DNA of 53,778 nucleotides, from contig NZ_KB907002.1 in assembly GCF_000381745.1 (NCBI RefSeq), positions 1 through 53,778 on the forward strand. The letters are read 5' to 3'. Origin of the DNA: Psychromonas ossibalaenae ATCC BAA-1528 (GTDB taxonomy: Bacteria; Pseudomonadota; Gammaproteobacteria; Enterobacterales; Psychromonadaceae). A program made the translations under genes and the position numbers. Shown one piece after another: positions 37,477 through 45,286 of the stretch (position 1 is its first letter; the number at the start of each line of letters is the position of its first letter). A model generated the notes under the pieces. The model did no database searches. It saw nothing but the letters and a program-made list of their open reading frames with translations, and was not told the DNA's origin.

Positions 37477-37830
37477 CTATAAACTTACTAATTGGAAAAT
37501 CCTGCTGACTTTAATACCGGCATAAACAAGTGCACTCAACACAATAGAAAAACTGAGCAGGCTTTTAGTTGTCACCGAGCAGCCGCTGCTCAGCTTATTT
37601 TTTATATCCATAAGGCGACGCTTACAGGCATACACATAAACGGTAATATTACTAAACAGTAAAGCGGCGGCCGCGCAGCTTAAGGCATAGCTGTTATTGT
37701 AAAAAGCAGCTCTGAAAAGTACGACAGCCACTATGATCACAACAAAAAATGTCCGAAACCAGGAAAGCGACGTTCTTTCCGGCTGCAGCCCCGGATCATC
37801 AATACGTCTCGCAGTACGGCTAGCCGGCAT
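37477..37830 (-). CDS. yidG: DUF202 inner-membrane protein, YidG-like
   Basis: 117 residues with three predicted membrane segments. The N-terminal cytoplasmic head (RRIDDPGLQPERTSLSWFRT) is nearly the same as in E. coli YidG, as I recall it. It overlaps the yidH-type stop by 11 bases and abuts the maturase start, so the three are translationally coupled. DUF202 proteins have no assigned biochemical function. Pairing two different DUF202 proteins between a sulfatase and its maturase suggests a heteromeric membrane partner, for example in export, retention or transport of sulfate or substrate (inference). Confidence 0.85.
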   Translation of the reverse strand: MPASRTARRIDDPGLQPERTSLSWFRTFFVVIIVAVVLFRAAFYNNSYALSCAAAALLFSNITVYVYACKRRLMDIKNKLSSGCSVTTKSLLSFSIVLSALVYAGIKVSRIFQLVSL

Positions 37831-38167
37831 AGGTAATAAACAACATAATTACAACGGCAGTAATAACCATAAACAGACTAATTACTCTAAGAAAACCAGT
37901 ATATGGCAAGTCGGTTTTATAGCGCATCGCTTTCTCATTCGCAGCCCAGCGCATATAAGCATACAAGGCTACGACTGCAGCAAATATACACAAGGTAAGA
38001 GAAATAATTTCGCCAGCAGCCGGCCCGGCCAAATGCGGCGCTAACTGATCCAGCCCGATGGCGGCGGCTAAAAATGCCAGTGCCGTTCTAATCCAGGCAA
38101 GAAAGGTCCGTTCATTTGCTAATGAAAATCTGTAATCAGGTGATTCACCTTCATGGATCCATTTCAT
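37820..38167 (-). CDS. yidH: DUF202 inner-membrane protein, YidH-like
   Basis: 115 residues from the ATG at 38167, which has AGGA 6-7 bases upstream. The open frame continues to 38200 but the extra 11 residues lack support, and 115 is the length of E. coli YidH as I recall it. The DUF202 head SPDYRFSLANERTFLAWIRTA and the segment NEKAMRYKTDLPYT match YidH closely. Three membrane segments are predicted. It sits 102 bases after the sulfatase and overlaps the YidG-like gene. Function unknown. Confidence 0.88.
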   Translation of the reverse strand: MKWIHEGESPDYRFSLANERTFLAWIRTALAFLAAAIGLDQLAPHLAGPAAGEIISLTLCIFAAVVALYAYMRWAANEKAMRYKTDLPYTGFLRVISLFMVITAVVIMLFITYAG

Positions 38168-38269
38168 ATATTTCCTCAATTGTGCAATACTCCGCCGCAT
38201 CGGCGGTGCTCTATAATAATTATCAGCGCCAAAACAGCAGCCGCCTGTATACCTGCAGGTAAGAACGCA

Positions 38270-39778
38270 TTAAAACTTCTGCAGTTTCTGCTCAATTTTA
38301 GTGCCTTTAGTCGGCATTCCCGTATCATAGTCACGCACCACTGCAGAATAACCATCATCCGGACGCGGCCGAAAAGCCCCCATCCAGCGTGGCATTATTT
38401 CCTTTCTCCAGGAACGACTTGCCCATTGATAACTTCTGAACGGATCGCGTATATGATCCATATAATCTAATAATCGATCATGCATATTATTGCGTATCTG
38501 CGCATGCTGCCGCGATGTAATAAGATTGTTCATCTCATCAGGATCATTATGACGGTCGTACAGTTCATCGCTGCTGAACAGATTGATGACTAATTTATAG
38601 CGATTCTCTATCCAGCAGCGTACCGGAATAAAGCCGCCGAAACTATCATGCTCAATTTCATAACGATTAAATTCCACCATAATACCCCGCTCACTGTGCT
38701 GCTGGTCATCAATAGTCAGCAGATCACCGCCGGGCAGCATCTCCGGTTGTTCAATCTCTGCTAATTTCATTAATGTCGGCAGAATATCAATATGACTGAC
38801 CGGAGAATTAATCTGAGAGTGCTGCTGCGCTTCTTCAGGCGGGCGGACAATCAACGGAATCTTAGTAATGTCATCATACATAGCGGCACCTTTACTGATC
38901 AGCTTATGCGCCCCCATCATTTCACCGTGATCAGAAGTATAAACAACCCAGGTGTTTTCGATTTCTGACTGATCCAGATTATCAATTACACGGCCTATTT
39001 CATCATCAACAAAATCGTTGCAGCCGAAATATAAAGGATGACGATACAAACCGTCATCACCCACGGGACTAGGCATCGCTTCTGCCCATAACCTATGGTG
39101 CTCAGGTTTATTTTCCAAGGTATCAAATGCTTTCTCGCCCAGGTCATAGCTGAAATCTTTAAAACGTTCGATATATTCAACGGGGCAGGTAAACGGATGG
39201 TGAGGCTCGTCATAGGAAAGCACTAACAGGAAAGGTTTATCATTTTCAGTCTGATCTAGATAACGGACAGCCCGGTTGCTTATCCTGTGCGCCCAGGTAA
39301 ATTCTTTACCTATATCATTTTCCAATAACTCTTCAACACTGTTAAGTCCATTGCGCCACAAAGCAATTTCCTGCTCGCTAAGCTCCGCTAAATAGTTGGC
39401 ACCGTCATACCAGTACTCTGAATTCCATTCATCGGGACACTCGCCTGTCCCATAATAATCATGACCGTCAAGGTGCCACTTTCCGATATAACAGGTCTGA
39501 TATCCGGCATCTTTAAAATAACGCCCCATTGATGAAATATTTTTACCCGGGGCTACATTATTTGTCCACGGCCCGGACTGATTAGCATAAATGCCTGTAA
39601 ATAATCCCGCGCGTGCAGGAGTACAAACTGGAGAGCAAGTATAGGCAGAATTGAACTGAATTCCCTTTGACGCTAACTTATCAATATTATTTGTATTAAG
39701 CGCCCTGCCGCTGTAACAGCCCACCATATTGGTCGCTTGCGTATCAGTCATGATTAAAATGATATTTGGTTTTGTCAT
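38270..39778 (-). CDS. yidJ: Type I (Cys) sulfatase, YidJ-like
   Basis: 502 residues of the alkaline phosphatase/sulfatase fold. The N-terminal ILIMTDTQATNMVGCY supplies metal ligands. C52-T-P-A-R56 is the formylglycine motif C-x-P-x-R, continuing AGLFTG. GKWHLDGHDYYG and YTSDHGEMMGAHKLISKG give further active-site residues. No signal peptide is present, so it should act in the cytoplasm on imported sulfated sugars, in keeping with the linked anaerobic-type maturase. Length and order match E. coli YidJ. Substrate is unknown; the GH88 neighbour points to a sulfated unsaturated disaccharide. The ribosome site CAGGTG precedes the ATG. Confidence 0.9.
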   Translation of the reverse strand: MTKPNIILIMTDTQATNMVGCYSGRALNTNNIDKLASKGIQFNSAYTCSPVCTPARAGLFTGIYANQSGPWTNNVAPGKNISSMGRYFKDAGYQTCYIGKWHLDGHDYYGTGECPDEWNSEYWYDGANYLAELSEQEIALWRNGLNSVEELLENDIGKEFTWAHRISNRAVRYLDQTENDKPFLLVLSYDEPHHPFTCPVEYIERFKDFSYDLGEKAFDTLENKPEHHRLWAEAMPSPVGDDGLYRHPLYFGCNDFVDDEIGRVIDNLDQSEIENTWVVYTSDHGEMMGAHKLISKGAAMYDDITKIPLIVRPPEEAQQHSQINSPVSHIDILPTLMKLAEIEQPEMLPGGDLLTIDDQQHSERGIMVEFNRYEIEHDSFGGFIPVRCWIENRYKLVINLFSSDELYDRHNDPDEMNNLITSRQHAQIRNNMHDRLLDYMDHIRDPFRSYQWASRSWRKEIMPRWMGAFRPRPDDGYSAVVRDYDTGMPTKGTKIEQKLQKF

Positions 39779-40176
39779 GATTACACCTGGATTGATTTAA
39801 CTAAGTCGTTTGATAAAATGCTTTCCATCCGCGCAGTCTCTGAGAAATGGTGCCTGCGCCCGATCGAAGGTATGCTTTATTATTAATGAGTCTATTTTTT
39901 ACTTTTTAAGCGCTTAATTGAATAGAATAAAATACATATAACATGAATAAAATGAACCTGGATATAAGTTACTGGTTTGATAATCTGCAGGACAGCTTAC
40001 GGGAAGAGAAATACGCATGACGGCACTGCTGATAGGAGTCCTGTAAGTCAGGAAAGCACTAAACAACGGGCCTGAATGTGAATAACGTTTGAATGTTAAT
40101 CATGTGTAGAAAAATGGATGAAATCGCGACATTCATTGTAACAAACATAAATGAGTAGAACATTTCGGTTCTGCTG
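39779..40176. other. Intergenic region with a palindrome upstream of the sulfatase operon
   Basis: 398 bases without a gene, between the HAD gene stop and the sulfatase start. TTAAGCGCTTAA (39906-39917) is a perfect 12-bp palindrome about 130 bases before the sulfatase ATG and may be an operator. A weak hairpin (40154-40175, one mismatch) lies just after the HAD stop and may end that transcript. Nothing else was recognised. Confidence 0.4.
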
Positions 40177-40941
40177 TTAACTACCCCGCTGTGAAACTGC
40201 ATAATCTACCGCTTCAACAAATGAGTCTGCATTAATATGCGCCAGGCTGATTTTGTATTCATCACCCGGCTGGTATTTTCCCGTATGTACTAAACAGCCC
40301 TGCAGTCCGGCCTGCACTGCCCCTTCAACATCACCGTAGATATCATCACCGATCATTAAAACCTGATCCGCCTGCAGATCAGTTGATGCAAGTACCTGCA
40401 TGAAGAAATCAGCACTGGGTTTCCCTAATATAACCGCGCGGGTTGATGCGGCATACTCAATCGCTTTGATAAACGGACCGGCATCCATTAACAGCTGTTC
40501 ATCTAATTTAAAATAGCGGTTACAGCCGATACCCAGTAAAGGCGCCCCCTGCTGGCATAACTGAAAAGCGCGGTTCAATTTGTCATAACAAAAATCCTGC
40601 TCGGCATCACCAATAATGACCGCATTAGGCTCACTCTGTATAAGGTCGGAAAATTCACTTTGAATATTCTGATGGATAAGGCAGAAAGGACGCAGCTGTT
40701 TTTGCCGCAGCCAGGCGTGAGCAGCAGCAGGTGCTGTAAACAGCTCTGCAGCCGGGAGTACAAACCCCAGCGCTTTTAAATCAGTTAAAATCTGCCGGCG
40801 TGTTAAACGCGAAGTATTGGTAACAAAGCGCAGGTGCAGGCCGCTCTGCCTAGCCTTGTCAAGTGCATCTGCGGCTCCGGATATCGCTTTACTTCCGGTA
40901 TACAGCACGCCGCTTAAGTCAATGAAAAGAGCTTTTATCAT
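40177..40941 (-). CDS. HAD-IIA phosphatase, LHPP-like
   Basis: 254 residues. The nucleophile D8 sits in FIDLSGVLYTG; the DxSG form, rather than DxDG, is typical of the LHPP (phospholysine/phosphohistidine phosphatase) branch. VTNTSRLTRRQI is motif II, AVILGKPSADFF gives the motif III Lys, and MIGDDIYGDVEGAVQAG is motif IV. The alpha/beta C2B-type cap lies between. It is a cytoplasmic Mg-dependent phosphatase with unknown natural substrate. It is the first gene upstream of the sulfatase promoter region and is not obviously tied to the glycan pathway. Confidence 0.85.
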   Translation of the reverse strand: MIKALFIDLSGVLYTGSKAISGAADALDKARQSGLHLRFVTNTSRLTRRQILTDLKALGFVLPAAELFTAPAAAHAWLRQKQLRPFCLIHQNIQSEFSDLIQSEPNAVIIGDAEQDFCYDKLNRAFQLCQQGAPLLGIGCNRYFKLDEQLLMDAGPFIKAIEYAASTRAVILGKPSADFFMQVLASTDLQADQVLMIGDDIYGDVEGAVQAGLQGCLVHTGKYQPGDEYKISLAHINADSFVEAVDYAVSQRGS

Positions 40942-40989
40942 AACTGCTGTCCCTCTAACAAGCCTGCCTACAGTATAGAAACAAATATA

Positions 40990-41208
40990 CTAGAAATGCA
41001 CAGTTTGATGACGGACTGTCTGCTTATATTTCTTGACCGCATGCAGAAAATACCTAGACAGTTCCGGCTGCCATAACCACAAAATAATTGCCAGCATGAC
41101 CAGAAAATCCGACAAAGGCCCTTCGACAAGCAGGCCGACAAAAGATAATAATGCGATAGCAACTCGGGTATTATTGTGCAGCTGCTGGTATTTAGTTCCA
41201 TTTTTCAT
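40990..41208 (-). CDS. Small membrane protein of 72 residues
   Basis: 72 residues with an unusually strong ribosome site (GGGGGAG) just before the ATG. Residues about 15-48 (VAIALLSFVGLLVEGPLSDFLVMLAIILWLWQ, read as two short helices with a turn at EGPLSD) would span the membrane as a hairpin. The C-terminus is basic (VKKYKQTVRHQ) and probably cytoplasmic. A frame overlapping it in another phase has no ribosome site. I do not recognise the family. Confidence 0.55.
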   Translation of the reverse strand: MKNGTKYQQLHNNTRVAIALLSFVGLLVEGPLSDFLVMLAIILWLWQPELSRYFLHAVKKYKQTVRHQTVHF

Positions 41209-41444
41209 AACTCCCCCTTTATACCAATACGTATAAATACTCGGGCAGCTGTGTTGATTGAAAAGTTATTAAGCTGTATTTCCCGGACGGTATTTCCTGC
41301 ATAAACGGACTGGTATTAATAAGCTTTCTATATATCTTTATCGGCCGTAAACAGTTATATATAAGCTTATAGAGTAATTTGGTTTAAACAGAGTTACCTT
41401 ATAACCAGCATTTCTAAACAGGGAACAAAGAGAGTTAACCGCCT

Positions 41445-42216
41445 TCACTGCTCATTTTCATAGTCGCCGAGCAGCATTGCATCAAACATCTGCTGATACC
41501 TTCCTGACTCCTTAAGCACTTTCAGGCCGTTATTAAAATCCGTCAGAATTTTCTGACGTTCATGAGACGGCAGCTTCTTAGAGATCATTAAATGATATTC
41601 GGACTCATAGACCGGGTTAGGATGGTTAGTTATCATCTGCGCTTTAGATCGTACAAATGAATTATTTAATATTGTGTATCCCACCACCATCTCCACCATA
41701 ATTAAATCTACCCGATCCAGCATGAGTTTTTTGATATTCTGATGATCACTGGTCACCGTTTCTGTGCGCAGTGTTTTATCTTTGATTGCCTGCTCAAACA
41801 TCTCTCCATAGGAATAACCGTTCACTATACCTATGCTGTAACCTTTTAAATCTGCAATTGAAGACCAGTCGAAAACAACATCATTTTTATAAAAAAACAC
41901 TTTCTTCTGAGTTATCATAGAGTCAGAAAAAATAAATGATTTTTCTCTCTGCACTTTTTATCCAGCACAGAGTAACATCCGAAACGGCATTTTCGGTGAC
42001 ACTTAACGCCCGTTTCCAGGGATAATATTTGATCTGTGTTTGATAGCCGGCCAGCTTAAAAGCCTCTGTAGTTACATGACCGCAAAAACCGCCGTGTTTT
42101 AAGTTTTCACCGGAAAACGGCGGCCACTCGCCGCTGGCAACTTTGATAATATTCCGGGCATATGCAGTCATGGCAAGCTGCATAAACAATACGAAAAAAA
42201 TTATTTTTCTCATCAT
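41445..42216 (-). pseudogene. Frameshifted periplasmic solute-binding protein
   Basis: Two minus-strand frames make up one SBP_bac_3-type protein. The 5' part (from ATG 42216, ribosome site AGAGAG) has a signal peptide ending in AYA-R, then the start of the mature domain (IIKVASGEWPPFSGEN) and PWKRAL. It runs out of frame after CWIKSAER. The 3' part takes up with EKSFIFSDS and goes on to ADLKGYSIGIVNGYSYG and the usual C-terminal helix (NGLKVLKESGRYQQMFD). The switch is near 41945-41955 in a GAGAGAAAAA tract. Loss of one GA unit, or gain of one base, explains it. It could be a true pseudogene, a phase-variable tract or a sequencing error. Confidence 0.75.
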
Positions 42217-42342
42217 ATTCTCTCTGAGCTTAAAGTATAAAAAAAGGGCTGACAGATAAAAGTATAGACGCAATTATTGCCATAAAGGCAGACATCCATA
42301 ATTCAAGCAAGACAATTGTAATCAGTTTGAATAAGGCAGTTA

Positions 42343-43203
42343 TCAGATCATCATATCAATATGCTGAACTCGCCCGGCACTACCATTTTCACGGGTAAAT
42401 TCAGCACTTTTCTGAGCCATACCCAACAAGCGTCCCTGTTCATCCCGATATTCCCGTACATCTTGTACCGCCTGCAGTGAAATAGAAGATATACCGACAT
42501 CAGCTACCGCCAGCAGCTCCCCGCCGGGGCGCCAGACTTTCAACTGCGCATATACGCTGTCCTGACTGTCAATAACCTGATCCGAGTTTTCATCATACTT
42601 TGCCAGATCTACAAAACCATTACCGCTTTGCGGACCGAATAACTCCGAGCCGTCATCAACCTGTGCATTGCCGTTATTATCCAATGCAATAAATGCCGAG
42701 CCGGCAGCCAGTTTAGGCACCCAGTCTTTATCTCCGTCAGCATCAAGATCAAAGTAAAATTTAGCACTGTCCAGATCGGCAAACTCACGGCTAAGATTGA
42801 TTACCAGCGGATCAGTCAGCTGCTGTTCAGAGGTTTCATTGATCTGCAGTTCACGGCGAGACATATTCACGTTAAGCTGTTTCGTTATTTCGAAATCAAG
42901 CGCTGCAGACTGTCCCTCCAGAGACTCTACCTGACCATGTACGTTTAACGTCGACACGCTGGTTGACTGCACTACAGATACATTGTTTTCGGGTTTAGGG
43001 CTGTTTTCAGACAGCTCGATTCTTTTACCTGTCATATGCTCTATCAGCAGTTTCATTACCAGCAGCTCTGCCTGTAAAGTAATCTCTGTCGGATAATCAG
43101 CGATATTCTCAGCTCCTGCAGCAGAGGTCAGCGGCTGTGAATCGGGCTGAAATGCAAAGTCATTAAGGGACTGCACATTTAGGGCTAAGGTTGAAACATC
43201 CAT
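42343..43203 (-). CDS. EF-hand-like calcium-binding protein of unknown role
   Basis: 286 residues with a strong GGAGGAG ribosome site. No signal peptide is evident. The first 140 residues are polar and low in motifs. Then come acidic loops resembling EF-hand or dockerin-type calcium sites: FDLDADGDKD (151-160), LDNNGNAQVDDGSELFG (about 174-190) and YDENSDQVIDSQD (about 203-215), followed by YAQLKVW. This block (GSAFIALD, DGSELFGPQ-GNGF-DLAKYD) recurs in many marine gammaproteobacterial proteins of unknown function. The product may be cytoplasmic or secreted by a non-classical route. I cannot name it further. Confidence 0.7.
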   Translation of the reverse strand: MDVSTLALNVQSLNDFAFQPDSQPLTSAAGAENIADYPTEITLQAELLVMKLLIEHMTGKRIELSENSPKPENNVSVVQSTSVSTLNVHGQVESLEGQSAALDFEITKQLNVNMSRRELQINETSEQQLTDPLVINLSREFADLDSAKFYFDLDADGDKDWVPKLAAGSAFIALDNNGNAQVDDGSELFGPQSGNGFVDLAKYDENSDQVIDSQDSVYAQLKVWRPGGELLAVADVGISSISLQAVQDVREYRDEQGRLLGMAQKSAEFTRENGSAGRVQHIDMMI

Positions 43204-43293
43204 AACAAACTCCTCCTCCCTAGGCTATCGGCCGGCGGGCAGACGGATTTAAGAACAAATTGTTATAATAAATGAATTGAAATAACCAAAAAA

Positions 43294-43620
43294 ATACCCG
43301 TTACCAATCAAAATGCATTTATCAGTCGCTAGCTCGGACACCAAGACAAGGCGCAACACGATGACCTTTCGAGCGATTAACTTCGTTAATCCTCTATCGG
43401 TAGGATTAAAATAAAGACTTTAATCCTTAAATAGCTAGCCCTTATCGAAGGTTGCAACGCAGTATTGGCTTTCGAGCTAGTGACCCACGGGGCAAGCCGA
43501 GAGACAAACATCTTCTTTGTTGTGAAGTCTCGATTTAACCCGTTAGATCTTCACCTTCACGCCTAGAACCTGTTCACCTCTCGGCTTGCTGATTTTTGCA
43601 TCTTGAATGATAACGGGTAT
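43294..43620. mobile_element. MITE-like element with 24-bp terminal inverted repeats
   Basis: The ends are imperfect inverted repeats: ATACCCGTTACCA at 43294 continuing to 43317, and its counterpart 43597-43620, which differ at 3 of 24 positions. The interior has no gene but holds a perfect 12-bp inverted repeat (GCAAGCCGAGAG at 43492-43503 with CTCTCGGCTTGC at 43578-43589). Weaker pairing between about 43328 and 43489 gives a mostly self-complementary unit of 327 bases. The TA within each end (TA-CCCG and CGGG-TA) could be a TA target duplication. I recognised no transposase that uses these ends in the window. Confidence 0.65.
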
Positions 43621-43808
43621 AAACCAATGAAACGAAGATTATGCAGTAGGAAAGACAAAACGAAAAAAATGTAAAATATATATAATTTAACACTTGATTA
43701 TTCTACATAAGTGGTTAAGATTCAAAGCGTAATTAAGTGACGGAAAGTTTACTCACTTAGTTACTTCTCATTATTTTAGATTTATTGCTGATAAACAAAG
43801 GAGGCAAC

Positions 43809-43886
43809 ATGATTCACTTAAACATTACAAACACGTTGCGTTCTTGTAACTCTACCTTTAAGGCCCGTACTCTGTGCGCAGTTAAG
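43809..43886 (+). CDS. Possible 25-residue leader ORF
   Basis: A 25-codon frame starting MIHLNITNTLRSC and ending VRS has a near-ideal ribosome site (AAAGGAGG, five bases upstream of ATG). It lies about 140 bases before the 83-residue gene on the same strand. The strong ribosome site is the only direct support; the peptide resembles nothing I know. It may be a leader peptide or a small protein. Confidence 0.35.
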
Positions 43887-43995
43887 GGGTTATATAAGCA
43901 ATAGATCCGTCACCTAAAATAACTTTGGGCCGCGGATAGAAAGCGGCTCATTAAGTAAACATCTCTTTTTGTAAAAACTGCTTTTTATCTGCGTC

Positions 43996-44018
43996 CCTCT
44001 TTTAAACTCAAAAAGAGG
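43996..44018 (+). promoter_or_regulatory. Hairpin covering the ribosome site of the 83-residue gene
   Basis: CCTCTTTT (43996-44003) is perfectly complementary to AAAAGAGG (44011-44018) with a 7-base loop. The 3' arm is part of the Shine-Dalgarno sequence GAGGAG used by the gene starting at 44028. The all A-U/G-C stem of 8 bp would mask the site and could melt with temperature or be opened by a regulator. It is seen in sequence; the function is inferred. Confidence 0.45.
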
Positions 44019-44027
44019 AGAGATATT

Positions 44028-44279
44028 ATGTCTCAATCAATCTACCTAAAACTTGCCGCGTTATTAATTAAAATTGACATCTACACTGAATCACAACGGA
44101 TCCGTAGTGGTTATCGCAGAGCAAAGTTCGAACCATTTTATGCCAGCGCCCATATGCTCAAAGATATCGGTCTTGATAACCAGGGTTATGCACTGCAGAC
44201 CACTTATTTAGCCAATGATCGCGCAGCTAGAACAGTGCGTCATCTAAGACGTCTGCAGCAGATTAAGTTCCCCACGTAA
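44028..44279 (+). CDS. Small DUF1127-like protein
   Basis: 83 residues with a GAGGAG ribosome site. The N-terminal helix (YLKLAALLIKIDIYTESQRIRSGYRRAKF) is followed by SAHMLKDIGLDNQGYAL, which resembles the L-x-DIGL core of DUF1127/YjiS proteins; the C-terminal end is basic. Proteins of this type are small, often RNA-linked or stress-induced. The family assignment is tentative. The gene is preceded by a ribosome-site hairpin and followed by a 13-bp stem-loop. Confidence 0.6.
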   Translation: MSQSIYLKLAALLIKIDIYTESQRIRSGYRRAKFEPFYASAHMLKDIGLDNQGYALQTTYLANDRAARTVRHLRRLQQIKFPT

Positions 44280-44660
44280 AACTAGCGCTGTACCTGAAAG
44301 CAGAAGGTATAGCGCTATAACCTAAGGACAGAGCTGCTTTAACATATTTTAGTTACAGCATCCCTGTCTTTATTGCTAGTGCAGGTTTTCCAGCTTCAAG
44401 AAACAACTACATAAACCAGCAGGGCAAAAGCCAGCCTCAAACATAGAAAATATAACAATACATATGTGTGAATGACTTTGTTTTGCCAAGTTGAGTTAAA
44501 GAAATCATTCAATTTATTTTTTACGATAAAATACATACAAAACAATGATCAACCTTCTATCTGTACATTGTTCACGCAATCCCCTTAGTGTATAACATCA
44601 CAATAACACCTCCTATTGGGTAGTGGCCTATGTGATATACAAAAAGGATGAATAAATACT
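44280..44660 (+). other. Intergenic region with a 13-bp stem-loop
   Basis: About 380 bases without a gene. Right after the stop codon, arms at 44283-44295 (TAGCGCTGTACCT) and 44305-44317 pair over 13 bp, with one G-U on the plus strand and a 9-base loop. No U-tract follows, so it is more likely a 3' stabilising stem than an intrinsic terminator. The rest is AT-rich and should include the promoter of the cytochrome b561 gene; nothing more was recognised. Confidence 0.45.
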
Positions 44661-45206
44661 ATGAATACACATTACGATATATTATCTAGAGCACTTCATT
44701 GGGTTATGGCAATTGTAATAATATATGCATCATTTGCAGGCTACGCTATGCATTTAGTGATAGATTCACACCCTAAAATATTCCATTTTTTGTCAGTAGT
44801 TAATATGTCACTAGCAACCGCAGCCAGCGGACTTTATATTATTCGTTATATATGGAAATTTTTTCGTCAGCCGTTAGTGGAGTCGCAGCAAATCCGAACG
44901 CACCAACACAGCATTGCTAAGCTGGTGCACTCACTGCTTTATTTTCTGATGTTCATCGTATTATCCAGCGGATTCTTAATGGTAAAGTATGACTATTCTT
45001 TCTTCTGGTTATTTCCAGTCGAAAATATGATCAGTAACCCTGAAATTAATGATTTCTTCTTTTTAGTGCATAGGTTTGGCTGTGCGTTTCTTGCATTGCT
45101 TGTTTTGATGCATGCCGGTGCGGCTCTGCATCATCACTTTATAAAGAAAAACAATATTATGCACCGCATGGCTGGTCCTGCGGTCTCCTACAGACCTGAT
45201 AAGTAA
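44661..45206 (+). CDS. Cytochrome b561 family protein
   Basis: 181 residues with four hydrophobic segments. The N-terminal YDILSRALHWVMA with H13, and later H90 (KLVH), H137 (VHRFG) and H151 (LMHAGAALHHH), fit the heme ligands of the prokaryotic b561/CybB family, which moves electrons from quinol in the inner membrane. Two heme groups are expected. It stands alone between the intergenic stretch above and the convergent selenium genes. The ribosome site (AAGGATG) is somewhat distant from the ATG. Confidence 0.85.
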   Translation: MNTHYDILSRALHWVMAIVIIYASFAGYAMHLVIDSHPKIFHFLSVVNMSLATAASGLYIIRYIWKFFRQPLVESQQIRTHQHSIAKLVHSLLYFLMFIVLSSGFLMVKYDYSFFWLFPVENMISNPEINDFFFLVHRFGCAFLALLVLMHAGAALHHHFIKKNNIMHRMAGPAVSYRPDK

Positions 45207-45286
45207 GCTGGGCTCGGGATAAATCACAATTTAACTGAATTTAAACACGACGCACACAAAGTGTGGCAGACGCCGAATGCGCACTT

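Noticed and set aside
41033-41236. Plus-strand and second-phase frames over the 72-residue gene
   Set aside because: Only the frame starting at 41208 has a strong ribosome site and a sensible membrane profile.
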